The notes: generated from the sequence alone by a model not told the origin. A stretch of DNA of 64,000 nucleotides from Helopsaltes ochotensis (GCA_013400155.1 VXBM01000097.1:805947-869946); one strand, 5' to 3'. Shown: positions 12,829 through 28,223, numbered from the stretch's first letter. Numbers and translations are program-made.

Positions 12829-15800
12829 CTCTGCACTTGCTATAGCCACATACATAGGACAGTTCTAAGTAAACCACTATGCTCTGGTACTTTTTAAAAC
12901 TATTAGATATCATTCTTTGCTAGTGAAAATGATGGCACAAAATACAATCAGCAAAACCCAGTGCTGCCAGTGAATATGGAATGAATTCCTTGAATACGGA
13001 ATTTTATGCCATATCTATATGCCATAAAATTGGGCATAAAACCCAGAAAATACCTGGCCTACTTTTCCTTGCACAAAGGACGTTTTTCTCCTCTTTCCCA
13101 TCTCCTCTGGCATTTACATCTGTGTTTAGAGCCCACTATAGGGAAAAAGACTGTCATATAAGATATGGTGGAAAGATGGGATGATAAAGATTGGATGAGA
13201 TGTGAGTGTGACATATACAATGGGTAAGTCCTGGAAGAGTGAGCACACAGAGTCAGCTGCTGTATCTTCCAGCTGCTCACCTGGCTGACAACTCCCAAAT
13301 GTGTCCAACTACCAGAGACCATGAGAACATGGAAAAGGGCAGTCAACAGGAACACTGTATCAGATCCCCAAGCAAGGACAAACATGACCATGGTTTTGAC
13401 CATTTTCTATAAAGGCTTTTACATGGATTAAAAACCCACAAATTAGCACCCAAATGTCAGTGTCTTCAATGTAAAAGGAAGGCCAACACACAGCACCTGT
13501 CTACCAGATAATGCTGTGTGGTCTCTCTACACAGACCCACACAGACTTCTCACAGATCAGAGATTTCATATACCATTCATACCAACCATCAGGATACTTA
13601 CACATAGCAAAATTATGGGATGAAAACAACCATAGCAAGTCCCTGTACAAGACAGACAAAGCACATATTATCTACAGACAAACTGAGGCTCTAAAGATCA
13701 TTTTCAGGGTTATGCACATTTCTGAAGAGGCATAAAGGGCACATCTCTGAGGCCATCGGGAAAGAAGGCACTGCAGTCATATGGCAACCTCTGCGGAGTC
13801 CAGCAGCCGTGTGCTGCTCACTGGAGTGAATCCAGCAGTGCACCTGATAATGCATACACGCTGATAAACTGACAGAAGGCATTTGATATGTTTTACAACG
13901 CTGCATAACTTAGAGCTGTATCCAGAAGCGCCTTCCAAAGCAATGGCTTTAGACAGGCATCCTACACGGCTGTATCTGAGCCAGGAGCAGCTTGGATTCA
14001 CGGCAGTGCAGCCTGTTCAGTCTGCTCCTCCCGGCGCCGGCTCCGGAGCAGCGAGATCCCACTCCATATCCCAGCCCTCGGAGGGAATGGAGCTCTCAGG
14101 AAAAGGCGTTAGAGGATTCTGATGGAGCCAATGTGTGTGTGCCTACACACAATTTCATGGCACGCACTCAGAGCACACAATGGGGCTAGTAATCCTACCT
14201 CACTCCAGTGGTGGAAGCATAACTGCAGAGCACTTGGAAGGTGCCCAACTCAGAAGCAGAGAAAGGATTTCAGGAAAGATTTAGTCCAATATTATTCATC
14301 AGCTACAGCAGGACAGATTCGTGGACATTCACATGAGCCTTTTTCTTAAGTGGGATGAAGCCTGCTTTTCCAAGAAAAGAAAACCAACAAAACACACTCC
14401 TCATACTGCTGGAAACAGTCTTAGTGCCTAATGAGATATAAGGCAGAATGGATTGCTTCCATTCTCCCATGCTCCGTTTCATCTCCATAAACACAGCCAA
14501 AGTCAGCAAACCATGAAGGTAAATACCACCACCACCAAGGTGTCTGTGAAGAGCTGTGATGTCCAAACAGAAAGCTCTGTGTGAAACATCTATGCCACTA
14601 AGCATGAAATTCTGGCACTGCTGAAGGCAGTGGAAATTCTGCTAATAATTTTAAACAAGGAAGGTTTTATCCGCATCTTCTAATCACAAAGAAGTCCTCC
14701 ATGAAATACAAAAGAAGGTGAAGTTTCTACCTTGTTTATATAACGCTTCATTACAAAAATGTCATAAAGCTTGCTCTAAATTAAATTATGCAAAATTTTA
14801 GAAGCTACAATTTCCAGCTGAAAAGTGATCCCTTAAAGAGATATCTTCATGGATAAAAATTTAAAATGGTGATCAGAACTCCTATTACTTTTGCCATTAG
14901 AATTATTGCTACAGGGTTGAATATTTCTTAAGAGGATCTGCTTTTCATAGGACAACAGACTAAGAGTTGCCAACAGAAGCGTAGATGTTAATTTCAAACA
15001 TTTATTATACTATCAGGGTTTACATTTAGCAGCTGTCAACATTACTGACTACTGTAACAGGAATCAGAAAAAATGTAATTTTTGCTTGCCAGAAGGGCAT
15101 CTGGTGCTTGATTTGCCTGCTACTGATGTTCCTTTTTTATTTATTTTCAAAATGTGTTAAAAACAAGTCTTTCACCAAGGTTTATTTAAGAACATTCCTT
15201 ACCTAGCAAAGAGGAAGTTATTAGTAGGCAACTATTCAAAAATAAATACTTTAAAGAATGTGCTTCAAACTCTGATGCAATCCATTCCTTTTCAGCTTTG
15301 GTGAAGCTAGATTGCAGAGATATCAAAATTTAATGGGCTACCTTTTTTGCGGTACTCAAAACTAACTTTCAAAAAAGAAAAAAAAAAAATCAGACTCAAA
15401 TATTATCAGGAGAAACAAGCTCAAATGCTTCAACCCAAAATATTGTAACAAGGTGATGCTGCCATAGTAGTGTCAACATTTTCTTTTAAAAATCATACTT
15501 ACATGGACTTATAAGTTGAGATATAGCTAAACTAATAAGCTTTACCCTGAACAAAGCTGCAGTAAAAACTCTTCATAACTTTACATATCAAGGAACTGAA
15601 AGGGATGGACCAAGCCAGAGGAGCAATTCTGTTTCAGAGGATTAAAGATGTTCTCCACCTATCTATCTGATTCACCAATGTGCCTACAAGTGCAGTGGCA
15701 GATACCAAGGCCACATCCAAATCAGAGGTCAGGGCCACTAAAGAATCTTCCAGGCTGCAGTGTCTGGCTTGCTGGCAGATGCTGAGCCTAGAAAAGTGTG

Positions 15801-18800
15801 ATACAGAAGGGTAATCTGGGAATCACTTCAAGTTACAGGTTCCAAGATATACTATGAGAGTTGAGAGCTACTGATTTATTGTAATGTATTGAAGATGTCT
15901 ACCTCTCAGACAGCTGAAGAAAGACAAAAACACACCAGCCAACCAAATATAAAGGTGCTCTATGTCAGGGATGCATTTTCCCAGAATGGAAGGAGGAGAC
16001 GTCCTCTCCTGGGAATATCTGATAGCTCCACATGTCAGAACAATGGCTGAGAGAGGACATTTGCACAAAACAACTCAAAAGGTATTCCAGTCTTTCTTTT
16101 TCTTTTGACTTTTTTTTTAATATTATAAGCTTATTATTATTTAAAACCTTGCAAACATAATCTTTTATGAAGCAAAACAAGTCTTACAGCATCTTTTAAG
16201 ACTTAGTATCCTAATCCTTAAATCATAGTCTTTAATATTGTGATTATGCACTTCCTAAATACAAAAAGCCTGAAGAGATTTTCTACTTACTTATATATCT
16301 TTTCCCATATGTGCTATTTGCCTTAACTATTTTTTCTTCCTTTTTCTTGTGCAATATATTTTTACTATACTTCTGATATTTCTCCACAGTTTTCTTACAT
16401 AACATATCAAGGAACCAAAGAATAAGATACAGAGTTGACATGCATTATAAAGTGATAATATGCCTGCATTAAGGTGGGCCGGAAGGATTAGTCATCTTGA
16501 ACTGCAGTTGTTTCCTATTAGCATGAGGGCATCCTGGATGTTAGGACTGCAGAATCCCAAACTTTCCTGCCATCATTTGTCTGCAGTTGAACCTGATGGG
16601 TGCACGTGCTGCTCTCTCGGAGCACATTAGACCCTAGCACACGGTGTCTTAAACACGGTTCATTTTATTCCTTGGGAATGAACAATTTAGTTCTGACTTT
16701 ATCATAAGACCTTTACACAATTTCCAGAAACTATGTTGTCTGGAAGGACAATAATTGGAAGAAGCGAGTGGAATTTGTGATTGCTTTTCTCACACTTGTT
16801 ATTTGCCAGATTCCTGAAGGCCAAGAAGCAAATTCAATATTTTTCATTTGGAAACATGCCAGTGTTACTCATGTTTAATCTTGGACGTTTACTAGCCTTG
16901 ACAGACATACTTGGAAGCAGAAACAGTTTAAAGGAACTCAGATTTCCTAAGCGTGCCTTTTGTGTTTGAGCTTCATTACAACAAATGAATTAAGATTTCC
17001 AACATCACCCAGACCCTCATGCATAGAAGCAAAAACAAGCTGCCACCTGAAAACCCTCTCACATATCACACCTTTGTGCCAGAGAAACTTACTCAATGGA
17101 AACAGTTTGATTCTCAGGATGGTCTCTTGAGAAAAAAAATAAATATCACTGAAATTTCTAAATGACAGGATTGGGAGAAATCTTGGGTTAAACTAAATTT
17201 TGGATCAAGCTCTAAAAATTTTTGGAAATTATGTCGCTTCAATGCCTTTTTATTTCAGTAAGCAAAGGACTAAAAGCCTGAAGAATATAGGTCCATGGAA
17301 GCAATCTGCGTTACTAAAAGACTTGATTTTTCCAGATTCCCTGCTCTGCCATTTTTGCATGACCTGGAAGTTAATCAGCTGATATTTGGAGAGTTCTTTT
17401 TAACTAAGAATTCTTTAGGTAGTTTGTAATGTCTCACAATGATTTTTATAGTCATCAGAAACTGAGCAGCTGAGTATGTAAATGGAAATTCACTATCTCC
17501 ACCCTGTGCAAAATCCTGTGAAAAAGCCATTGCTCTCATTGGATCTGCCCTTAAACATAGAAAACCATAAAAACAAACCTAGTAGCAAAACAAAAACTCC
17601 CAGTTTGGTTCAAAGAAGGTTTTTAGCTGTCTGATAATAATCAGTAACTTCCTAAGATATTGATGTACTTCATAATACATAGAAATATTTGGGTGTCAGC
17701 AATAACATATGAAATGCAAGCCTGACCCAAGCATTCACAGAACTTCTTTCTAGCCTGGCAAAATACCTTGCAGCCTAAGAGTTCTTTGAAGCTTTATGAC
17801 AAAAGGAACACTGCATTCAGTGCTTCCCTCGCACACAATAGCACATTACTTATTAAACTATAACTATATTATTACAACTACTAGTTATAAAAGAGAAATT
17901 TCTTGCATGGAAAGTCTGAAATTACTCCCTTGTTAGCAACTAAAGCGTCAAAGTTCATAAAATATGAAACATTACCAAAAATACTGAATATGGCACTTTC
18001 AGTGTAACTATTAAAATGCTTTCATTGACATATAATTTCATTTTTAGTTCACTATCTTAAAAGTACTCAAATTGCACAGGAATCGGCAGATATATTCAGA
18101 GTGCACTGCACAGCAATGACGACAGGATTTCTTGCCTGCTCTGAACTACTGTCAAATGATATTTGAGTTTGCAATCAGTGTCAGATGACTTTATTATCCA
18201 ATACTTTGCTGTGTTTCATGAAAAAATAAGAGAAAAGTAGCCCAATTTATTTTTCCTGCCACAGATGTAAGCTGTGTTTCTACCACATATCTGTTCAGAG
18301 TTCCCAAAAATACAGAAAAACAGACTAAATGTCTCCCCAGAAAGACAGTGATACAATTCACTAATCAAGCAAATTACATGGAATAGGAAAAAAAGTGGAT
18401 GCTCAGTTACTGATGGCAGACTGAGGCCATAAAAATACAATAAAACATCTCAGTTTATTACCTTTTTATGGGAGTGTTTTGACTTTGGATTTCAGTATCC
18501 AACAGAAAAACAGATCCATTATAGAGCTGCAATTAGCACGTGTGTCTTTTGCCTAAATCCTCCCTGTTCCTCAAGAAGGAATGCAGACATTTCCCAGCGT
18601 GTCTCTGCTTTAATCAAAGCATGTCAGACAAGATGCAGAGAGGCCAAGCAGGAGCTAAACGCCCCGAGTGTCCCAAGAGTTTTTCTCTGTGTGTTCCCTG
18701 CTCAGGAGATCACAGATGGAATTGGATGAGGTACACTCATCACAATTTGACTTTTGTTGAATTATGTGGGGTTTTTTTCTGCACTGTTGTCCCGAATAAC

Positions 18801-21800
18801 CTGCTTCAGTCCTTCCCAAGAGCCAGGCTTCCTCCAGACTTCGTCTCTGCCTCCCTGATTCCTGGGAGCAGTATCACAGATCGCACAGCACTCACTCCAC
18901 TACATTTCCTGACGTTTTGGACATATTTCCACCTAAAAATAAATCAATTCCCCTGTTGCAGCAAAGCAGAAGGATGACCACAGAAGGACGCATCATGCCA
19001 ATATTTTGAAGCTTTTATGAACTACATCATTAAATGATGACAGTAATTTGCTCAGCACAGCTCCCTTCCTCTGAACATCTTGGATGCATTTTGTCTGTAG
19101 CTAAAGTAGGTTGTGTTTGTTGACTCACTGTGGATTCAGCTTTTCCCCACATGCTGTACATCTGCTGCACATGCCTGCACAGCCCCCACCCTTCAACACC
19201 CACAGCACACTGACATACTGAGTAACAACATGTGAAAGATTTCTGCTGAACTTGGACATTAAAAAAAATCCCAACCTGATTATTATTTTCCATCTCCAAA
19301 ACAAATCTGCAAGATTTGTTATTTAGTACAAGCCAGTTTTTTAATTTCAAAGTGGTTTCTGCTGCTGTACCTCTCCTAAGACATTCGGATCAAACGACAC
19401 TCTTTCAAATAAATTTTCGGTTTTCTTCACTATTTTTTTACTTTATTGAATGCTTTAATACACCCTGGCCCTAATCCTACAATTCGCTTAACTTCCCAGA
19501 TGCTAATTTCTATGTGCAACTAAAATCTGTCAGTAATTGGCACTTAGCACTTCATTCAGATGAAGAAAATCTGTCAAACATTTTTGTTATAATGTAACAT
19601 GAAAGCAAAAATAAGAGTCTCTGAAGTTCTGTAGACTGAAATATCTCTCCATGTTGGGAAACTCAGCATTTTCTGAGAAACATTCCAAAAGAAGAAGTAG
19701 ATGGAAGGAATAATTTCTACCCTTTAGAGGACACCATGGGTGAAACAATTGTGATCAGGTGAGGCATAATTTCTCTCATTACTTTCTTTTTGAAGACAGT
19801 GGACAGGACTTGATTTTATAGGGGCAAACAGGTAAGCTTATTTCTGTGTTTTGTTATGCAAGCTTTGTGCAATACCAAGCAAGATCTCATTACCCACGTG
19901 AAATTAAGGATGGTGATCCTACCCTTTTCTCTCATATTTATTGTCCCTTAGTTGTTTAGACTGCAAACTGCTGTAGGCTTCTCTCTTGACATTACAACAG
20001 CAGGAATAACAACATAGTCATGAGTATTAAAATTAATCAGAATCTTAATATCAAAACAATAAAATATTACAAACAGATTAATATAAACATATATCCACAG
20101 CAGAAAACAAAACTTAATTCTATAATTAGTGCATAAGCATACTACCTGTCAGAGTTTCAGGTAGATTTTACAATGAAGTATCTTACTCAGGACTGCATAT
20201 ATTTCTTTCCCCATACATAATTAAAGTTATTCTTATTTTACATCCCATAAATATTCACTGATGCAAGAGGGAAAATAGAATACTCTCTTCCCAAGATGCT
20301 GACAGGACCAAATAGAACCTCATAAGGGATCCCTTCAAAGACCATCTTCTCGTGGCCAGAGAAACAAATTTAAATTATCTTATGTGAGCCTACTGTTAGG
20401 AACTGCGCTCCTGAATTATGCATGATTTTTGACTGCTCCTAATAGGAACAAACTGCAGAGTTTCATTAGTACATTTCAATTACTGTAGCCATTCTTTCTC
20501 CTTGTTTGTTACAGTTAATTTTCATTTTTAGAACACTCTTGCACATTTGCTATCAGCAATGATGCCATGCTCAGAAAAAGGCTTATTAGACTCCTTATGC
20601 ATTCTGTCTGTGCTGCCCCAAAATGTACAGATATAACTATAAATTCTAGAAAATTCTGCAACTTTATGTCACATACCACAGGTCTTTTGGTGCCTGTAGA
20701 AATAATTTTTGCCTAAACAAGAGCTTGAATTTAATCCAGTAACTCAAACTTGTGAAGCAGTAGTGTCACTTGATCTTTGTAGGAGTTAGACACACACACA
20801 TTAGCACAGTACCTGCAAAATATAGCAAGACATATGTTAACTATAGCCTCATTTTGACCACCTGTCAAAAATCTTAACACAAATATGCCAGAAACTAAGT
20901 TGTCACTGGTCAAAAAGAAAAAAAAAAAATTATGCAACAGCATTTGCCTATGTTGATATAAGTATTTTGGAGATTCACCCTTGCTTTCGTTAAAGCGGTG
21001 TTAATTAAAAGAATAGGACTGAATTTCACTACTTTGGTGGAGTCAGCACAGTTGTGTTAATGAAGGAACATTTCTTCCTCCACCCATCTTGCAGAATCGG
21101 GAAAGGACTTGATCCTCTCTTCTTTGGGTTAATCACTGTCAGTGAGTTTCTGCCCTAGAAACCTACAGGACACCAATTCTGAAAGGCAGGTGTCCTGCCT
21201 GTCCAGGCGGCTGACAGCTGAGTACCCGAGGCGCCTCTGGAGGGCCCGGGTACAGCTACATACCCTACATCAGGGCTGCCCCACTGAAGGAAATCTCCCA
21301 CTCCGGCCGACGTGGGAGCCAAAGCATGATGTCTAAGCATTCCTGAACGGGGTGTCTTTGGAACAAAGCCATGCTGAGCTTCAGGAGTGCTCTTGTCACC
21401 AGTGGACATTCAGTATTTCCCTGAACCAGGCTAATGGCAGCCTGAAGAAAAATCTGCTAAAATATGTGCAGTGTTGGCTCAGGTCCACTGCATCACCCAT
21501 TCCTCGCTACAGACCTGCCTTTCCTGAGCTGCAGTTCTTGTTAATTCAGGTGTAGTCCATACATAAATGGGAATTGTACACTAAAATTGAGGACAGCTCC
21601 ACTCCAGCCAAATTCCCACTTGATGAGGAGCACAAATCTGCAGTCTAAGTCGAAACTGCCTCTACCACTACAATTTGGACAAGGCCATGCGTCTGGGAGT
21701 CAGGGATTTCCCACTAAATTTGCCAGGGCACGTGAGCTCGCAGAGCAGAGGTGACTGAGATGCTGCTGGGTCTCACCACCCCATACATCACACAACACGC

Positions 21801-24179
21801 TACCTCCTGCAATCCAACACCAGCTTCGCCGGGCTCGTTTTCTCTTCCACACCATTTCCTCCTGAGGTTTCTCATCAATAAATAAAGAGACACGCTGCTA
21901 CCACAGCTGCTCTGCACCTACCTAACCCTTTCTTAGCTTACAGGCACACGCAGCCTCCCACCCCCAAAACCCACACTGCTGGCAGAGCGACACTGATAGA
22001 ACGGAGAGACCATCAGTGTCCAAGAGCTGTCTGTTTGCATGTTAATGGTTACAATTATCTCAGCACCACCACCGTAAATCTCCATTTCAAACGCTGATCC
22101 ATACAAATTTAGAACTGCAATAAAACATTTAACTTCCTAGATTGTAAAAATAACTCAGGTTTTAAAGCTGTCAGAGAAGTAAGAACTAAAGCATGAATTA
22201 GTGGGTGCAGAGAAAGCTGGAGAAGAAATATCCATGTTCAGCGAAGACACTTTCAGATCCTGACCAACATTAAAGTTGAATAATTAGATAAAGCAGTAAA
22301 AATTCTGAAAGTAGCTTGAAATGCCATTCATTTGACGATGAGAATGTGCACAAGGAATAGGGACAATTTGGATTATCCATCTGGGTAAGATGTGAGGAAA
22401 GCTTGAACCTGCCTGCTCTGTGCTGGGTGACTGCCTGAGTGCATTCGCTGTCGAACAGGACAAACATCTGCTCCCTCCCCAGCACTGACCAGGTCCAACA
22501 CCCTCTGAACAAGCAAAATGCAGGTGTTGACAAAACCTGGGAATCCCCAAGAAAAGTTTTGACTTCAAGCAAGCCAGCACAGAAACCTAATGGAGAAAAC
22601 CCTAGAACAACTTACATTTCAGTTCCCTTCCTTCTTCTTGGCTTATCAAAAAGCATTAGAAACATCACATTTGAAAGAGCATCTGCATTTTAGCAAAGGA
22701 AGGAGAGCCATGCCGAGGTGTGTGCCCAAACCAAGCTATTTTAGATGTTTGTTGGTCATTTATGCTTTCATTTCAACTTTAAACCAAGTAAAACTACATC
22801 TAGTGTGAAAATAAACATAATCTCATATACACAAGCTCCAGACCTTAAAATAACAGTTTTAGGTTTCCTAGTGCCTCATTCAGGTAAGTTTGAAGAACTT
22901 GGTGTTTCAATCCAGCTTCAAATCACCAGGAACACTAAAGCTTTCAATCCATAATTAAAATACATCACTTTGACTGAAAATAAGGTGTAACCCAAACTGA
23001 GATGTACGAAATCCAGTTGTATTAATTAATAACTTAACCAATAAGACATACAGCTATAGAGGTCCTCCAGCTCTGGCCAGATCATTACTCACTTCTTTCT
23101 TCCCTAAAATTTATGTCTTTCCTTGCCTTCTACTCTCCTCCAGAACCTTTCCACTGTAGTCCATAAGAAAAACAAGCATGAGCCTCCTTCATTTTTCTAA
23201 AAAAACTCCTCCAAATTGTCCACTGAGCATGCAGCTTTCCAAAATATTTAACATGACCTTCAACTGTTATTCAGAAAACACTTCTGCTGAAATGCCCACA
23301 AAAGTCAGCTAACCTGGGTTGATCCTGCAACAGTCTACAATAATTGGTATTCCATTTATCCACAGACTTAAAAATCTGATCACTTCTATTAGCTTACATA
23401 CACTATGCTATCTCATTTTTGTTAATATGCTCCGTTCTTTCTCATTATATGCAAGAAAAGTTTTTGCTTTAATTGATGTAGTTCAAATTATAACTATTGA
23501 AATAGTGAAGTTATTTAGGAAGAGTGACTGGAGCTGTCATGATCATAAATCTCTTCAATATGGAAAATACATGCCTTATTCTCACCATGTATCTTTATAA
23601 CCTTTTCATAAAGCATGATTGTAGCCTTGGTCTTTTTACAACAGATTTTAATTAGAATTCCTGATGAAATAATTAGAATTACTGCTCTACATGAAAGCAG
23701 TTTTGGTTTGCAGTTGCCATTTGAGGGGTTATGTTTGCTTATGTATTTTATTTATGGTGATGATTTCTACAGATCCGAACAGAAACAGATTTCAGACTCA
23801 ATAATGGAGACAGATATAAAATAAAGTGAGAGTGATGTGCCATGCACTTCTGTTTGACCAAGTGCACCCATTTCATCAAGAGTTAACTCAAAATGCTTAC
23901 TAATGCAAATAATCCACTCACAGCATGAGTTGACTTCAGCAAGTGCTTGTATGTAATGTTTAATGTTTACTTATGTGCACAGATAGCAAGAATTTGGTTC
24001 TACAAAATGAACGATTACAAGATCAGTTTATGCAAGTATCAGTTTCTCTTCTATATATGACCATCACTGCTATGTGTTACAGTCAAACTTACAGACTAAA
24101 TTCTGGATGTCACTGTCAGAATTGCAATTGTAATTACTAGGGCAGTCTAAAAAGAAGCCCTCTTATTATCATTTCCTTT

Positions 24180-24218
24180 TGTTTGGGTTTGTTTGGGTTT
24201 TTTAATTATTATTTTTTG
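24180..24218 (+). repeat. T/G-rich low-complexity tract (TTTGGG units)
   Basis: GTTTGGGTTT is present twice in tandem, then a T run with ATT repeats. It is the strand complement of the A/C-type tracts elsewhere in the window. A similar short T/G stretch lies at 25120-25156. Confidence 0.8.
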
Positions 24219-25890
24219 CCTGGAAAGATTCTTCTAGTGAATCCAATAAAATGCAATACTATAATGCACAGCTGCAGTGCTAATGGCTAGAGAAAGAGGA
24301 AACCATTAGGAGACAGCCTCTCTACTGCTCAAAGCCACTAATAATCCCACTATTCCTCATTTTTATGACTGCATATTTTATGAATGATAATCTGCTCATT
24401 ACATATTGCCATAAATATTTTGGTTTAGCAATGAAAACAGGCATCAATAAAGTATACATCCTAGAAGCTTCTCTGCTAATACTTCAGTGTCTCCTAATGT
24501 ATATCATGGCAATAATTTCCCCTGGCCCCCCACACTGGGTAACTATGAGAACTATTATTTTTAGCTGGAAGAAGTTCATGCATAACTTATACACTACCTA
24601 CAGCTATAAACCAGCTTTGTCAGGTGCCTGAAATCATACCGAATCTGCCTCATTAATTTTCCCCCTGCTGTACAATATAGCCATCCAATATATTAATATT
24701 CCTACAGCTTACATAGTCTTGACCCAACAAAGCAATGAGAATACTGTAAATTCTGCATCTGAGCACTACTCACAGTACTGTGTACTTTTACCTTCACTCA
24801 CGCTATTACAATCATAGGTGGATGTAATTCAAGGTACTTAAGAATTGAGGACAAGCTATAAAACCCACTGAATTTTGGAAGTTATTTTAACCTATTTGGA
24901 AACACTTTCTTTTCAGCTTCATGTATCCCAGGTCTCTCTGTTAGCTTGAAAATTCCCAAGCCCCAGAAGCTTTTAAGCACCTCTGTGACAATTTGAGACT
25001 GATGCCTCCTTCTTCCTGGTAAAATAAACTTTTATTAACCATTCTTTTGAATGACAACTCCTAGTACTAATTTTAATACCACAAACTTCGGCAATCTGCT
25101 TTTAAACTTCACCAAGGTTTATTTTTTTGGTTGGTTGGGTTTGTTTATTTTGGTTAGCACATAATACAACTATAGGTCTCTTATTCCATTTGTGAGCCAA
25201 TTAAACCAATTTTCAAAATTACCTGGTAGCTTGGTACAAAGCCAGGCTTGGTGTGTTCCCCAGAGGAAACTAGGAAAATGCAGCATAACTGCTGGGTTAG
25301 AACTAGTTTATGCAGCTGAATTGCAGTAATAAACTGGCATAAAATTGTTGCTAAACTCCAAAAAATCAACATAAAATAGTACTTAAATGTGAAAAATGCT
25401 GGGATTTCTGCTCTAATTAGTGTGCTGCTTTATCAGAAGCATATTTGATAACCAAAAATGAAGATTCTGCCACATTAAAAAGACAAAAGAAAGGAGAGCT
25501 ACTCTGGGCTTTCTATTTCTATTTCAGGTCATCTTCCAAGACTGTTCTGTAAGCACAATTAACTCAGCCCTTTTGCTACTGATTTGACTCTGTCCCTTCC
25601 ATGTCAACTGTCAAGATCTCCACCGCCCCTCAAAAGATTTACTTTTCTTGTTTCTCTAATTATATTCTTCTTTCTTTTTTCTCCTACTATATTCTGTCTT
25701 TCCTTGTCAATAAAAGACAGTAAATGTCTTCCCCAGGTTGGCGTTAAACACGAAGTGGCCAGAATGTTCTGCTGCTGATTGATCATTCAGCTACTGCCAA
25801 AAAGAACAGATTGTATCCGAGTTTTCCTTACCTTTCTCCCAGTGGGAGATTAACAGGTCTCCCTCCATTACTGAATGGCTGATTTTCACC

Positions 25891-25957
25891 AAAAAGAAAA
25901 AAAAAGGAAGGGAAAAACCCAAACAAACGAACAAACACCAAACCAAAACAGAAAAGT
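25891..25957 (+). repeat. A-rich low-complexity tract with CAAA/CGAA units
   Basis: An A-rich run with scattered G gives way to CCCAAACAAACGAACAAACA and then more A/C sequence. It resembles the A/C tracts at 7758-7797, 28095-28223 and 38711-38738. No element boundaries are visible. Confidence 0.8.
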
Positions 25958-28094
25958 ATAAAAAGGCAAGAATTTAGTTTCTTTGATACTTTAGGCTTCC
26001 ACTAAATTTTTCTAAAAGAGAGTTCAAATGTTGTTGGAGAAAAAATCAGGATTGACTGGGGCACATGATGATTTACAGACACATATTTTCTTCAGAAACC
26101 AAACCGCTTTCCCAGAAAATCCAAAACCTCCATCATTCATATTGGACTTTTCAAACTACCATGATAATAAAAGGCCATTTCTTGACAAGGCATCAACCCT
26201 CTCAAACTAGAAAATACAGGAAAAAATATATAAATCTTGCTGCTAGAAGTGTAAGTAGATGTTACACTGTTTTGTCTTTTTCATTTACTATCCAGGTAGA
26301 ACAGCCATATTTAATCTTGGCCAAGAAAAACCTGTCATGTTTATCAAGATGCATTGCGCTGGTCATCTTCTGCCCAGTCCTACATCTTGCCCAAGGCTCA
26401 GAAGTAAGAGACAAACACAAAAACATGGGCTTAATTCCAAAAATTAATTTGAAGTAATAAGAAAAAAAGGCTGCTGCCCTAGGGACATTTAAATGAATAA
26501 TAAGAGAGGTCAGCATTTCTGTTTTTGGAGTCCATGTTGTAAATCAAGCTACAAATCACGCAAAACAATGACTTATCATACTTTACATTAATGTCTGATG
26601 GACAAAATAGTCCTCCTGAGCATTAAGTTCTTACTTATGAGAGTAACAGCCTAGAAAGATAGTCAAGTCCCTGTGACAATACATGGTCCTACAGATAAAC
26701 ACAGACCTGCACAGGCATAAATAGGAGCTACAGTAGTCCGAGCCTAAATATGGGAGGATGAGATAAATCAGAAAACAACAAACTCCAAAGAACTTGAATC
26801 AAACAACCCCTCCAAAAATCCTAATACATCCTTTGGTTTACACATTGCCCAAGTGACTGCTGAAAACCAGGAAAGCAGAGCTCATCACTTGCATTGCAAG
26901 AACAAATCACAGTTTAGGACTAATCCTTAAAGAAAATTGTATGTACAAGTGTATGAGTTTTCTATTTATGACCCAGCATTGCTCTAAAATATTGCAACAG
27001 CAGTAATGGACATAAGTCCCTCCATAGCAACAACCATGTAATTTTTTTTTCCCCTACCAGTAATAATATTTTGGTTTAATGATCTACAAGTTTTATTCTC
27101 ATTAAAAGTGCCTTTTAAAAAGTATGTTTAAAGATGATCAGCATTTCCAGTAAATCCAAAATGCAAGCTTGGAATATTTGACTATTAAAATGCTGCTAAA
27201 AATTGCATGGAACAATTCAAAATTCTCAGAGAAACTTGCCAAGTAAAGTGATTTTTTTTTAAGAACTATGGGCAAAAACGGTCCTTGAGTCCTCCAAGTA
27301 GTTCACACACACAAGAGAATTTGATCTTGTCCATTTTTTGTTGATGTTGTTGTTTTTACAGGGCTGTTTAACATGCAACTTTTTTTGGTAGCAGCTTGGC
27401 TGAATTAAAAACAAACAACATCACTTTAGGCTGTTAATGCTGATTGGGGCAATAAACCGTATATTGAGAAAGAAAAGCCACCAATGTTTTCAATTTAGGA
27501 ACTGCCAGGAGGAAAAACACTTTTAAGAATTTAAGCTGCCAGTTCATGATTTGGTATGGTGTAAATATCAGCTGTTGAATGTTGTTCCAAGAAAATATGC
27601 TAGAGAATTCAAGACCAGAGTGCTGAAGTCTCCATGCCAGGGCATGCACTCCACCCTTATTCCACACTCCTTTTTCTTATCATGAGTGTGGCAGAGAGCC
27701 TCTGAACAGTGCCAGAGTCTGTTCCCTATCAGCTAATATTAACAAGAGCCAAGTGTAACATTAAATTTTTACTTCTTGAAAGCCTTACCCTGTGCCCACA
27801 GCTATTTGAAATAACCAGCAGATGTCAAGACTAGAAAAAGTAGTTCTGGGGGAGGCAAGTTAATTCAGAGCTCTGTCTTTGGGGATATAGGACAAATGAC
27901 TGGTTTGACTTTTTTAAAAATTATTTTTAATTTTTGAGTGACGTCTTACTCCCTTGTTCCATACAGTCTTCAAAAGATGAAATTATTCCCCCTAAAAGCA
28001 TCCTTAAACATTATGATTGATGTTTCCAGTAGAATTCCTTGGTGATCTCACCAAAATACTATGTATTTAGTCTTCATTAAAGTCTTGGAAATAA

Positions 28095-28223
28095 AAACAA
28101 AAAACCAAAAAAACCCCATCAAAACCCAAAACAACAACCAAACAAGCCCCAAAAATCCAAACAAACAAACAAACACACACAAAAAAAACCAACCCAAAAC
28201 CCACCACCCAACCAAAACCAACC
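28095..28223 (+). repeat. A/C-only low-complexity tract (G/T-rich on the NRXN1 strand)
   Basis: About 130 bases consist almost only of A and C, with CAAA units near 28160-28175, a short ACACAC run and several CCC/CCCC clusters. On the transcribed strand this is G/U-rich, with GGG runs spaced by four bases (CCCAAAACCCACCACCC on the plus strand near 28190-28210). The open frames over it, rich in Lys, Asn, Thr and Pro on one strand and in Val, Phe and Gly on the other, are composition artefacts. Confidence 0.92.

Noticed and set aside
13990..14100. GC-rich patch with CGGCGCCGGCTCCGG as a possible promoter or beta-neurexin exon
   Set aside because: It is short, lies downstream of the shared exon in gene direction and shows no neurexin coding on the minus strand.
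18540..18977. 145-codon plus-strand frame
   Set aside because: Mixed composition with many Cys and Phe, no known domain, and no supporting signals.
26366..26410. CTTGCCCAAGGCTCAGA resembling a MIR core
   Set aside because: The similarity is limited to one phrase, and the expected neighbouring core sequence is absent.
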